From Clostridium sp. AM33-3 (GTDB taxonomy: Bacteria; Bacillota; Clostridia; Lachnospirales; Lachnospiraceae), in assembly GCF_003480315.1 (NCBI RefSeq), contig NZ_QUIV01000008.1:62001-126000 (forward strand): a DNA stretch of 64,000 nucleotides. The letters run 5' to 3'. The position numbers and the translations under genes are program-made. Below are positions 50,164 to 58,754 of the stretch, piece by piece. The notes beneath the pieces were generated by a model. The model searched no databases. It saw only the letters and a list, made by a program, of their open reading frames with translations, and was not told the origin of the DNA. How positions within the stretch are numbered: position 1 is the stretch's first letter; each line of letters begins with the position of its first letter.

Positions 50164-53100
50164 TTAATCGTAATGGGGTTCCGGTTTCTTTTTCGGGCTC
50201 ATAACCTCATAGTAGATCGGCAGCATTAAGAGTGCCAGCACAGTGGAAGCCACGAGACCTCCCACATCTACCAGGGCCAGACCCTGCATGCTCTTACCGC
50301 TGTCACCGTAGGCCAGCGCCATCGGGATCATGGATACAATGGTCGTTAACGTTGTCATCAGGATCGGGCGCAGACGGGTCGCACCGGCCTCGATCAGGGC
50401 GGTGTCGCGGTCCATCTCACTGCGGTACTGGTTTACGGTATCGACATACAGGATACCGTTGTTTACTACGGTTCCGACTAACATCAGGAATCCCAGCAGG
50501 GATACCATACTGATCGGGCAGTCCGCCAGGTATAAAAGTCCGAAGGAACCGATCAGGGAGAACGGAATGGTGGTCATGACCATCAGAGAGAACTTCGGTG
50601 ACTCAAACTGTGCTGCCATGACTACGAAAATCAGGAAAATTGCCGTGATGATCGCGGTGCCCAGGTTTCCGAACTCCTCCTTCATGCTCTCATCCTGGGA
50701 GTTTAATCCACGGGTGATGGTCGGAGTCAGGTGCTTGCTTACTACTTCATTGTATAACTTATTCTCGATCGCATCGATCTGGCGGGCATCATCGGTCGGA
50801 ACATCACCGGTGATGGTTACCTGATACTGCTTATCCTTTCTGGTAATGGTGTTCGGGCTGTCCTGGAAAACAATATCTGCCACATCTGCCAGTGCCACGG
50901 AGCCGCCTGCGTTTCCGGTCAGGACAATGCCCTTCAGCTTGTCGATGGTGTCGTACTCATCCTCCGGGTACTCGACCATAACACTGACATCATCGCCATC
51001 TACGTTTAAGGTGGTTGCTTCCTTGCCGCCCAGCATGCTGCTGACGGTGCCTGCGATCTGAAGCGGAGTGATATTCTCCGCGTTTGCCTTCACAGCATCA
51101 ATGTTCAGCTTGACAACCGGCGCCGCATTCTCCAGGGTACTGTGCACCTTGGAAACCTCCGGACGTGCAAGCAGCTCTTTGGTAATCTGGTCAGATGCGC
51201 TTTTGAGCTCATCGTACTGGGTACCCTGTAAAATATACTCAATACCGCTGGTGCTGCTAGTCATCGTAGACGAGGACGCGATGTCCATGGAAATGTTTGC
51301 GCCTGCGATCTGGTTTAACAGCGGCTTCCACTCCTTGATGACCTCATTGGTCTCACGCTTTCTGTCATCCTTTAAGTAAGCAGTCAGCGTTGCGCCGGAG
51401 CTGGTCATGGCAGACATACCGCTTCCACCGGAGGTTAACATATAGGAATCCAGGTCTTCATCTGCGGTAACGATCTTCTCTACCTGCTCGTAAATCCTGT
51501 CTTCCTCCTCCAGGGTCAGACCCGGACGGGTTTCAATGCTGACAGAGATCTCACCGGTATCATCGGAAACCATCAGCTCCATGCGCAGCTGAGAAGCCAT
51601 CCAGAAGGCAGCCACCAGCAATGCAACAGAAGTGAAGAGGACGGTTTTCTTTTTCTTCAGCAGCACCTTCATGATGCTGCGATAGCCATTCTGCATGGCA
51701 CGGATCAAAGCACCGACCGGAGATTCCTCCTTCTCCTGCGGGCGGTAGAAGCAGTAACAAAGCGGAACGATGGTCATTGCACTGATGAGGGATGCCACCA
51801 TACAGAAGATGATCGTAAAGCCTAACGGCTTGAACATCTGGCCTGTCAGGCCCTGAAGCAGAGCCAGCGGCAGGAATACAACACAGGTGGTCACGGTACT
51901 TCCGATAATGGACTGCAGCACAATGCCGCTTCCCTCCAGGGCAGCCTCCCGGTATCCCACAATGCCTTTTCCCTTGGTGGAACGGAAGCAGCTCTCCAGC
52001 ACTACAATGGAGTTATCTACCATCATACCTACACCAAGTACCAGGCTCGATAAGGTAACTACGTTTAAGGAGAAGCCCATAACCTGGATCAGGATCAGGG
52101 CAACCAGGATGGAGATCGGGATGGAGGTACCAACGATCAGGGATGCCTTGATCTCACCAAAGAACAGGAAGATGATCAGCATGGAGACCACAACTGCCAT
52201 CACCATGGTCTGCATAACGCTCTTTAAGGAAGAGTTGATCTCATCACTGGTATCACTTACGGTGATGATCTCCAGATTCTCATCTGCATCGGTCAGATTC
52301 TTGATGGTCTTCTTGACTGCCTTAGAAACATCCACCGCAGAAGCGCTCTGCTGCTTCTTGATACCGATGGAAATGGTATCCTCACCGTTATAACGCGCAA
52401 TACTGCTGGCATCCTCTTTCGCCATCTGAACGTTTGCGACATCAGACAGGTAGATCACATTGCCATTTCCGAGATTTAACGGAATGCTCTTTAATAATTC
52501 TTCTGTGTCATACTGGGTTCCGGCACTGACGGAAAGCTTCTGGCCTCCCACAATGGTGTCACCGGCCGGATAGGTAAAGTCTGCGCTGCCGATGGCAGTA
52601 GCCACAGAAGAAAGGTTTAAATGATACTGCTCCAGCTTCTCCGGAATCAGCTGTACCTGAATGTACTCCTTCTGTCCGCCGCTGATGCTGACATCGGTAA
52701 CGGTGGTGATCTTCTCAAACTCCGGAACGATCTTGTTGTTTACATAGTTGTAAAGGTCGGACTGCGCCTTGTTATTGACCGACAGGGACACGGTATCCAT
52801 CTCGTCAATATTCATCTCTATGATAACCGGGGCATTGCAGTCGTCCGGGAGATCTCCCTCCAGGGCATCCATCTTCTTCTTTAAGTCATCGTATGCTTCA
52901 TCGATGTCTTTGCCATAATCATACTGGATGATGACCAGAGATACGTTTTCCATGGAGCGGGACTGAATGGTATCAACACCGCTTAAGGAGCCTATCTCTT
53001 TCTCGATCTTCGTACTTACCAGATCATTTACATCCTCCGGGCTGGCTCCCGGATATACAGAATATACAATAAGTACCGGCATTTCCATGGTCGGCATCAG

Positions 53101-53205
53101 CTCCAGCTTTGCGCCAAGAACAGACTGAAGACCGAACACGATCAGGCACAGGATTACCATAACAACGGTAACCGGCCGCTTCAGGACTGATTTTGTTAAT
53201 CCCAT
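50164..53205 (-). CDS. RND-family efflux transporter permease
   Basis: 1013 residues: twelve membrane segments in two halves (first TM about 12-30; TM2-6 about 335-480; TM7 about 520; TM8-12 about 855-1000) with two large extracytoplasmic domains, the AcrB/HAE layout. Signatures are PGASPEDVNDLVSTKIEKEI, GVGMMVDNSIVVLE in TM4 (Asp-Asn where AcrB has Asp-Asp), and GTVVNNGILYVDTVN in TM10. It probably exports amphiphiles or drugs with proton antiport. Start follows AAGGAGGAAAACATCA. It is third in the tetR operon, similar in type to Gram-positive SwrC. Confidence 0.93.
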   Translation of the reverse strand: MGLTKSVLKRPVTVVMVILCLIVFGLQSVLGAKLELMPTMEMPVLIVYSVYPGASPEDVNDLVSTKIEKEIGSLSGVDTIQSRSMENVSLVIIQYDYGKDIDEAYDDLKKKMDALEGDLPDDCNAPVIIEMNIDEMDTVSLSVNNKAQSDLYNYVNNKIVPEFEKITTVTDVSISGGQKEYIQVQLIPEKLEQYHLNLSSVATAIGSADFTYPAGDTIVGGQKLSVSAGTQYDTEELLKSIPLNLGNGNVIYLSDVANVQMAKEDASSIARYNGEDTISIGIKKQQSASAVDVSKAVKKTIKNLTDADENLEIITVSDTSDEINSSLKSVMQTMVMAVVVSMLIIFLFFGEIKASLIVGTSIPISILVALILIQVMGFSLNVVTLSSLVLGVGMMVDNSIVVLESCFRSTKGKGIVGYREAALEGSGIVLQSIIGSTVTTCVVFLPLALLQGLTGQMFKPLGFTIIFCMVASLISAMTIVPLCYCFYRPQEKEESPVGALIRAMQNGYRSIMKVLLKKKKTVLFTSVALLVAAFWMASQLRMELMVSDDTGEISVSIETRPGLTLEEEDRIYEQVEKIVTADEDLDSYMLTSGGSGMSAMTSSGATLTAYLKDDRKRETNEVIKEWKPLLNQIAGANISMDIASSSTMTSSTSGIEYILQGTQYDELKSASDQITKELLARPEVSKVHSTLENAAPVVKLNIDAVKANAENITPLQIAGTVSSMLGGKEATTLNVDGDDVSVMVEYPEDEYDTIDKLKGIVLTGNAGGSVALADVADIVFQDSPNTITRKDKQYQVTITGDVPTDDARQIDAIENKLYNEVVSKHLTPTITRGLNSQDESMKEEFGNLGTAIITAIFLIFVVMAAQFESPKFSLMVMTTIPFSLIGSFGLLYLADCPISMVSLLGFLMLVGTVVNNGILYVDTVNQYRSEMDRDTALIEAGATRLRPILMTTLTTIVSMIPMALAYGDSGKSMQGLALVDVGGLVASTVLALLMLPIYYEVMSPKKKPEPHYD

Positions 53206-53232
53206 TGATGTTTTCCTCCTTCTGCTCTCACA

Positions 53233-54396
53233 CTAGTTGCCGCTTGTCTCTTCGCCGGAAGCCTCTGTGCTTTCTGCATTGTCTGCGCTCTGCGCATCCG
53301 CAGAGGTCTCTGCTGATGCATCTGCTGCCTGGGTATCTGCTGCCGCATTCGGGTCTGCCTTCTGTACCTGGGAACCCTCATACAGCTCAGAGCTCCAGGT
53401 GGTGATCACTTCATCGGATGCATTGATGCCGGAAAGGATCTGTGCCTTTTTGGAATCGTATAAGCCAACCTCCACCGGAACGTAATGAACGGTTCCGTTG
53501 TCGTATGTATACACATAAGCATCGCCGCCGGAATAGTAAACTGCGTCAACCGGAATGGTCAGCACATTGTCCGCGCGGTCGGAAATAACGGAAAGCTTGG
53601 TGGTAGAACCGGTTGGGAGCGCATCGCCGTTTTCCACGGAGGCCTTTACCTTAAAGAGTCCTGTGGAATCGTCAATCATGCTGCTGACCTCGTTGATGGT
53701 GCCCTGGTAATCGGTACCATTCTTATCTACGCTGATCGGATCGCCTACATGCAGCTCGGTTACCACCTTCTCCGGAACGGAAAAGGTGATGGACTTGCTG
53801 CCCGCGCCGGAAATCACGGCCAGAAGCACCTGGGAAGCCACGTTATCGTGCACCTCAATGTTGCAGGTCTCCACCTTGCCGGAAATCGGTGCAGTCACGT
53901 TTGCAAACTCCACCTGATAATCATAGTTCAGCTTTGCGGAATCATAGGCAATTTGGGCATTCCTGGCCTGAGTCTGAGCCTGTTCAAATGCCACACTTGC
54001 GATATCACCTGCCGCGAACAGCGCCTGTTGACGTCCCAGATTGGTATTGGCATCGTTCATAGCCTGCTGCGCGGATTCCATCTGGAGTCTCGCTGCCTCA
54101 ACCTGCTTGGTATCAATCTTGCAGATTGGCTGTCCCTCCTGTACCATATCGCCTGCTTTTACGAACACATCGGTGATCTCACCAGCTGCCTTCGGATAAA
54201 TGTAAACCACATCAGACGGCTCTACCTTGCCCACCAGGCTGCGGTACAGTTCAATGCTTCCCATCTGCGGGTTCTCTACGTTCACCACCGGAATCAGGGT
54301 TTCCTCCTCCACCGGCTTTTTGCGCATTGCGCTGATGCCGGCCGCAACCGCAATCACCGCTACGACCACTCCTGCAATTACCACTTTCTTTTTCAT
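53233..54396 (-). CDS. RND efflux adaptor (membrane fusion protein, HlyD/AcrA type)
   Basis: 387 residues. An N-terminal membrane anchor (VVIAGVVVAVIAVAAGI) is followed by a lipoyl half (VYIYPKAAGEITDVFVKAGD, MVQEGQPICKIDTKQVEAAR), a short coiled hairpin and the second lipoyl half (FANVTAPISGKVETCNIEVH), then the beta-barrel domain. The C-terminus is an Asp/Ala/Ser/Glu-rich low-complexity tail (ASAETSADAQSADNAESTEA) not typical of AcrA. It links pump and TolC-like proteins. Start follows AGAGGAGACAGCT; it precedes the pump gene by 27 bases. Confidence 0.92.
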   Translation of the reverse strand: MKKKVVIAGVVVAVIAVAAGISAMRKKPVEEETLIPVVNVENPQMGSIELYRSLVGKVEPSDVVYIYPKAAGEITDVFVKAGDMVQEGQPICKIDTKQVEAARLQMESAQQAMNDANTNLGRQQALFAAGDIASVAFEQAQTQARNAQIAYDSAKLNYDYQVEFANVTAPISGKVETCNIEVHDNVASQVLLAVISGAGSKSITFSVPEKVVTELHVGDPISVDKNGTDYQGTINEVSSMIDDSTGLFKVKASVENGDALPTGSTTKLSVISDRADNVLTIPVDAVYYSGGDAYVYTYDNGTVHYVPVEVGLYDSKKAQILSGINASDEVITTWSSELYEGSQVQKADPNAAADTQAADASAETSADAQSADNAESTEASGEETSGN

Positions 54397-54448
54397 AGCT
54401 GTCTCCTCTTATTTTCCACTTTTTATGATCGTGATTCTTTCATACTTA

Positions 54449-55078
54449 TTACGAAATCAGGGCTCCATGCTTAATCACTTCCAGGGAATCCAGATAACGT
54501 TTCCGGATCTGATCCAGCTGATCCGGCTGCTCATAGTAAAAGCGCACCGCTAAAATCAGGGATGTAACACCAAGCTGCAGCACAACATCCAGTTCCTCCT
54601 CCGAACGTCTTGCAAACCGCTCCATACGGATCCGTTTTGCGAGCCACTGGGTCGTTTTTTCTTTTCCCGGGCTTCCCATGGGCGGTCTGTATCCGATTTC
54701 AAAGCCCATGGCCCTGGTATTCTCCTGGTAGGAGCAGACATTACGCACCAGCTGTACCATCTCCTTCGACTCTTCCAGCTTGCGGATCGTAAACTCAAAC
54801 AGCCATTCCAGCATGTCGAAGAGATTACCGTCATTTTTGTCCAGCTCCCTTTCGCAGCATTCCTGCATCTGTCTCGCATTGTCCTCAAAAATATAGCGGA
54901 CCACATCCTGCTTATCTTCAAAATAGGTGTAAAAGCTTCCGCGGGAAATATCCGCGTTCTGTATGATCTGGTTGATGGAGGCCTTCTCAAAGGGAACTCG
55001 CGCAAATTCCTTGATGGCGGCCTGCCGGATCACCTGCTTTTTCGCTTCCGGAAGACGATAAAATCGTTCCGTAGGCAT
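54449..55078 (-). CDS. TetR-family repressor of the efflux operon
   Basis: 209 residues: N-terminal helix-turn-helix (VIRQAAIKEFARVPFEKASI, NADISRGSFYTYFEDKQD) and a helical ligand domain. The start at 55078 follows AAGGAGG at eight bases. It is the first gene of the tetR-adaptor-RND-TolC-TolC operon, and its promoter is covered by three identical-pattern palindromes, so it almost certainly represses its own operon and is released by a pump substrate. Confidence 0.93.
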   Translation of the reverse strand: MPTERFYRLPEAKKQVIRQAAIKEFARVPFEKASINQIIQNADISRGSFYTYFEDKQDVVRYIFEDNARQMQECCERELDKNDGNLFDMLEWLFEFTIRKLEESKEMVQLVRNVCSYQENTRAMGFEIGYRPPMGSPGKEKTTQWLAKRIRMERFARRSEEELDVVLQLGVTSLILAVRFYYEQPDQLDQIRKRYLDSLEVIKHGALIS

Positions 55079-55135
55079 GTTAAGCACCTCCTTCCCGTTT
55101 CTCTTTTGTAAAAATATTTCATTTTGTTTATTTTA

Positions 55136-55192
55136 TGACAATCTGTCACTTTTTAGTGTGACAATGTGTCATATTATAATGACAGCCTGTCA
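55136..55192. promoter_or_regulatory. Three TetR operator palindromes TGACANNNTGTCA
   Basis: Exact copies of TGACA-N3-TGTCA occur at 55136-55148, 55159-55171 and 55180-55192. The last lies between -35 and -10, the second over the probable start point and the first in the leader. Start-to-start spacing is 23 and 21 bases, about two helical turns. Confidence 0.85.
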
Positions 55193-55201
55193 CATTGTCA
55201 A
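55173..55201 (-). promoter_or_regulatory. Consensus promoter of the tetR-efflux operon
   Basis: TTGACA (55196-55201), 17 nt, TATAAT (55173-55178) on the minus strand, a perfect consensus under strong operator control. Confidence 0.9.
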
Positions 55202-55369
55202 GTGTTCCGGAAATATTTTATACTTTCTTTACAGTTTTTTAACGCCTTCTGTTAGAGTTCCGTTAAGATTTTACTCTCCCGACGCATTTTCTTATTTTAC
55301 TGTTACAATAGAATCGGAAATTTATTTCTGAAATGGAAAAATCAGAAGAATAACACACGGAGGATGTCC

Positions 55370-56293
55370 ATGGACACCAGACAAATCGAATATATTCTGC
55401 AGATCGCAGAAGAAAACAACATCACCAAAGCAGCAGAAAAGCTGTTCATTACCCAGTCTGCCTTAAACCAGCAGCTGTTAAAGCTGGAACGGGAGCTTGG
55501 CACGCCTCTGTTTCAGCGCACCAAAAACAAGTGGTGCCTGACCGATGCCGGGCGCATCTATGTGGAGGGCGCCAGAAAAATGATGCAGATCAAAAAAGAT
55601 ACTTATAATCAGCTCTACGATGTTTCCCTCCTGCGCAAGGGACTTTTAAACATTGGTCTCTGCCCCGGACGCGGGCTTGATATGTTCACCGCCATCTACC
55701 CGGAGCTTCACCGCTCCATGCCAAACCTCACCATACGGCCTCTGGAAATGCGGGTAGCCCCCCAGCAGGCTGCCATTGCCGCCGGAGATCTGGATGTCGG
55801 CTTTCAGGTCCTTTCCAGATCCGACTGGCAGAAAAACCAGTATGAGGTACTTGGGAGCGAAGAACTGATCGCCATCATCCCGGCCGTCCACCCGGTGGCG
55901 CAAAAAGCTGCCCCGCCGGGAGAACCCCTGGCCACACTGGATTTAAACGAGATCCGTTACGAGCCCTTTGTACTGATGGACCGCAATTCCACGCTGCGCA
56001 GCCTCTGTGACCAGATCTTTGCCCGCAGCGGTTTTCAGCCAAACGTCCTGTTTGAAAGCAACAACACCGCCGGTATTGTATCCCTGGTAAAATCCACCAT
56101 CTGCTGCGGCATTGTTCCCTGGTACTATACAAGGATCCCATCGGATGAGCTGGCCTGTTTCCGTCTGCCGGGACATCCCTCCTGGGACATTACCGTCAGC
56201 TATCCCACCACCGGCTACTTAAGCACCGGCGCCCGGGAATTCATCCGGCTCGCCAGTGAGTGGTGGAAAACGATCCAGCCGGATCAGATCTGA
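55370..56293 (+). CDS. LysR-family regulator convergent with the second TTT transporter
   Basis: 307 residues: winged helix at the N-terminus (QIEYILQIAEENNITKAAEK, then LFITQSALNQQLLKLERE) and an effector domain (CPGRGLDMFTAIYPELHRSM). Its DNA-binding half is much like the LysR at 23719, which also stands beside a TTT transporter, so both regulator and transporter appear to be paralogous modules. ATG at 55370 is preferred to 55364, which abuts GGAGG. A terminator separates it from tctA. Likely target is the tctB-tctA unit. Confidence 0.9.
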   Translation: MDTRQIEYILQIAEENNITKAAEKLFITQSALNQQLLKLERELGTPLFQRTKNKWCLTDAGRIYVEGARKMMQIKKDTYNQLYDVSLLRKGLLNIGLCPGRGLDMFTAIYPELHRSMPNLTIRPLEMRVAPQQAAIAAGDLDVGFQVLSRSDWQKNQYEVLGSEELIAIIPAVHPVAQKAAPPGEPLATLDLNEIRYEPFVLMDRNSTLRSLCDQIFARSGFQPNVLFESNNTAGIVSLVKSTICCGIVPWYYTRIPSDELACFRLPGHPSWDITVSYPTTGYLSTGAREFIRLASEWWKTIQPDQI

Positions 56294-56314
56294 GCCTGAT
56301 TCTCCTTTAACCAT

Positions 56315-56363
56315 AAAGGCCCCGCCAAAGCCGCCATCTCCGGCGTGCTTTCACGGGGCCTTT
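56315..56363. terminator. Bidirectional terminator between LysR and tctA
   Basis: AAAGGCCCCG pairs with CGGGGCCTTT, with an inner AAAGC/GCTTT and GCCG/CGGC pairing, then TTCTGTTTTT on the plus strand. Confidence 0.75.
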
Positions 56364-56387
56364 GCTTCTGTTTTTCTGAATCAGCGG

Positions 56388-57899
56388 TTACTGGTCGATG
56401 CTCTGTTTTTTGATCTTGTACGCTTTTAATTCCTTCATGACGGTCCATACCAGGACTCCGATGGCAACAAAGAAGAATGCATCAAAGATCGGTCTTGCAA
56501 AGAATGCGCCAAAGGACTTGTACTGCATGATACCTCGTCTTAAGTAGGTTTCCAGCATCTCACCAATCAGGAAACACAGAACAAACGGAGTAGTCGGCAG
56601 GCTGAATTTATGGTACACATAGCCTACGATACCAAAGATCAGGATGGACTGTACATCAAAGATCCGGTTGTTGGTCGCATACGCGCCGACACAGCAAAGA
56701 ACCAGGATCAGCGGAAGCAGGATGTGCTTCGGAACCTTTAATACCTGAACGAAGCCCTTGATACAGGTCCACTCAACCACCAGCATGATCAGGGTACACA
56801 GCATGCAGGCTGCAAAGATTCCGTATACAACATCTGCATTTTTCACGAAAAGCAGCGGACCTGCAGACAGGCCATGGATCAGAAAGCCGCCTAACATCAT
56901 TGCGGTAACGCCGTCACCCGGGATACCAAGTACCAGAAGCGGGATCATAGCGCCTCCAATGGTAGCGTTGTTGGCAGACTCAGTTGCTACAACACCGTCC
57001 GGACAGCCCTTACCAAACTCCTCCGGGTGCTTGGACATGTTCTTTGCGGTTACATAAGACAGCATACCGGAAGTAGAACCGCCGATACCCGGCAGGATAC
57101 CGATACCGGTACCGATCAGCGCGGAACGGAAGAAGTTCGGCAGATGATACACAAATTCCTGCCAGCTAAAGCCAAAGCCTTTTACCTTCTTGATCGGAAT
57201 GGTTTCTACACGTCCGCCCTTCATGCTTTCCGCGGTAACCAGGATATCCGCGATCGCAAAGATACCGATCAGAGTCGGAAGCGTGTCAAAGCCTGCCATC
57301 AGGTTGTGTGAACCGAAGGTGAATCGCGGTGTTCCGTCAATCGGAGCCATGCCGACCAGGGTAAACATCAGGCCAAACAGACCGGCCAGCAGACCGCGGA
57401 TCATGTTACCGGAAGAAAGGATCGCAACCATCGTCAGTGCGAAGAAGCAGATACCAAAGTTCTCAGCCGGAGTAAATTTCAGGGCAACATCTGCCAGAAG
57501 CGGTGCACAGAAGGTTAAAATCAGGAAAGAGAAAATGGAACCCAGAGCCGAGAACACAATACCAAGTCCCAGAGCCTTCATGGCTTCACCGCGTTTTGCC
57601 ATTGGATGACCGTCAAAACAGGTCGCAATGGAAGATGCAGTACCCGGCATATTTAACAGGATTGCAGAGATCAGTCCGCCAGAAATACCTCCGATATAAA
57701 CCGCTACCAGTGTATTAAGTCCCATAGATGGTGTCATACTGAAGGTAAGCGGCAGCATCAGCGCTACTGCCATGGACGCGGACAGTCCCGGGATAGAACC
57801 AAATATAATACCAATCGCAACACCGGCAATCATCATAAGGATGGAGGCCGGATGTAAAATACCGACAAACGCACTTCCTAAAAGTCCCAATGCCTGCAT
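56388..57899 (-). CDS. tctA: Tripartite tricarboxylate transporter permease TctA (second copy)
   Basis: 503 residues, about 11-12 membrane segments. Motifs GIIFGSIPGLSASMAVALML near residue 30, GILPGIGGSTSGML near 260 and GIPGDGVTAMMLGG near 345 place it in TctA. It is clearly a paralogue, not a copy, of the protein at 20424-21908. It follows tctB by 17 bases. No TctC gene is adjacent, so it must use a binding protein encoded elsewhere, possibly the one at 22461 or others outside the window. Confidence 0.93.
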   Translation of the reverse strand: MQALGLLGSAFVGILHPASILMMIAGVAIGIIFGSIPGLSASMAVALMLPLTFSMTPSMGLNTLVAVYIGGISGGLISAILLNMPGTASSIATCFDGHPMAKRGEAMKALGLGIVFSALGSIFSFLILTFCAPLLADVALKFTPAENFGICFFALTMVAILSSGNMIRGLLAGLFGLMFTLVGMAPIDGTPRFTFGSHNLMAGFDTLPTLIGIFAIADILVTAESMKGGRVETIPIKKVKGFGFSWQEFVYHLPNFFRSALIGTGIGILPGIGGSTSGMLSYVTAKNMSKHPEEFGKGCPDGVVATESANNATIGGAMIPLLVLGIPGDGVTAMMLGGFLIHGLSAGPLLFVKNADVVYGIFAACMLCTLIMLVVEWTCIKGFVQVLKVPKHILLPLILVLCCVGAYATNNRIFDVQSILIFGIVGYVYHKFSLPTTPFVLCFLIGEMLETYLRRGIMQYKSFGAFFARPIFDAFFFVAIGVLVWTVMKELKAYKIKKQSIDQ

Positions 57900-57916
57900 A
57901 ATCTTTGTCCTCCTTA

Positions 57917-58414
57917 TTATAATCGAATCGTAAAAATACCTGCCGGCAGCACAATCTTGAAGCCATAGCGGAACAGGAAAAAGACTGCCAGGGTAAACAC
58001 TACATTGATCACGGCCAGACGGATGATATGCTTTACGTCACGCTCGTCATCCGGTGACAGAATCACCATCTGGAACATCAGATACAGCAGAGTCGAAATG
58101 ATAAATCCGATTGGCTGAAGGATAAACACATAAATCAGAACCAAAATGACACTGGAGATCACACGCTTGTAATCACAATCCGGGATTTCCGCATGCTCCA
58201 GCTCCTTCCCATGCATTTTGAAATTTTTGATACTTAAAAATGTCAGGATTGCTGCCAGGATAAAGGTAACTGAACCAATTACCGTAGGCATGAAATCCGG
58301 TCCGATCTCCATGACTTTGGATTTCGGAAGTGCCTGGGCCAGGATGATCAGCAAAGCTCCCAGCACCATGAAAAATACGCCAACTACGATGTCTCCGTAC
58401 TTTTTAAAAAACAT
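57917..58414 (-). CDS. tctB: TctB-family small permease subunit (second copy)
   Basis: 165 residues with four membrane segments (GDIVVGVFFMVLGALLIILA; then KVMEIGPDFMPTVIGSVTFI, matching the TctB 'IGP..FP' pattern). ATG at 58414 has AAGGAG nine bases upstream; the ATG at 58423 directly abuts it. It is the first gene of a two-gene unit with tctA. Confidence 0.85.
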   Translation of the reverse strand: MFFKKYGDIVVGVFFMVLGALLIILAQALPKSKVMEIGPDFMPTVIGSVTFILAAILTFLSIKNFKMHGKELEHAEIPDCDYKRVISSVILVLIYVFILQPIGFIISTLLYLMFQMVILSPDDERDVKHIIRLAVINVVFTLAVFFLFRYGFKIVLPAGIFTIRL

Positions 58415-58671
58415 ACCTCTCATCTCCTTCTTTTTATTGAACTGCGTTTATTCTCTTTCCCGACTTCTGTCCGGTACTCGTTTCGCACCTCTTACCCGGA
58501 TTATAACAACGCATGATTCAAAATGGAAATTCGCCAAACTGCGATTTTATAAAGTTTTTCTAATAGTTTAATTTGTGTTAAGAACCATGAATTTCCATAT
58601 AATTTTCGTTATCAAAGCGTAAAAAATCCATATAGAAGCAAACAAAAGATGTATATTTTTCTAAATGCGTC
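58415..58671. other. Intergenic region upstream of tctB2 with promoter-like elements and an inverted repeat
   Basis: A minus-strand TATAAT (58500-58505) has TTTCCA (58524-58529) at 18 nt. ATGGAAATTC (58523-58532) and GAATTTCCAT (58589-58598) form a perfect 10-bp inverted repeat whose inner copy covers the -35, a possible regulator site. No ORF is seen. Confidence 0.45.
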
Positions 58672-58719
58672 AAAAAAAGGCTTATAAATTCAGAATTTTC
58701 TGATTTTATGAGCCTTTTG
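58672..58719. terminator. Terminator of the GltD-like gene
   Basis: On the minus strand AAGGCTCATAAAATCAGA pairs with TCTGAATTTATAAGCCTT (few mismatches) around AAAT, followed by a run of T; also T-rich on the plus strand. Confidence 0.8.
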
Positions 58720-58754
58720 TTTTTCTTTTATCTTATCACTCTTTTTTATCTGGC

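Noticed and set aside
53485..54474. A 329-codon open frame on the plus strand opposite the adaptor gene
   Set aside because: It lies antisense to a clear membrane fusion protein, has a His/Cys-rich composition typical of shadow frames and no ribosome site.
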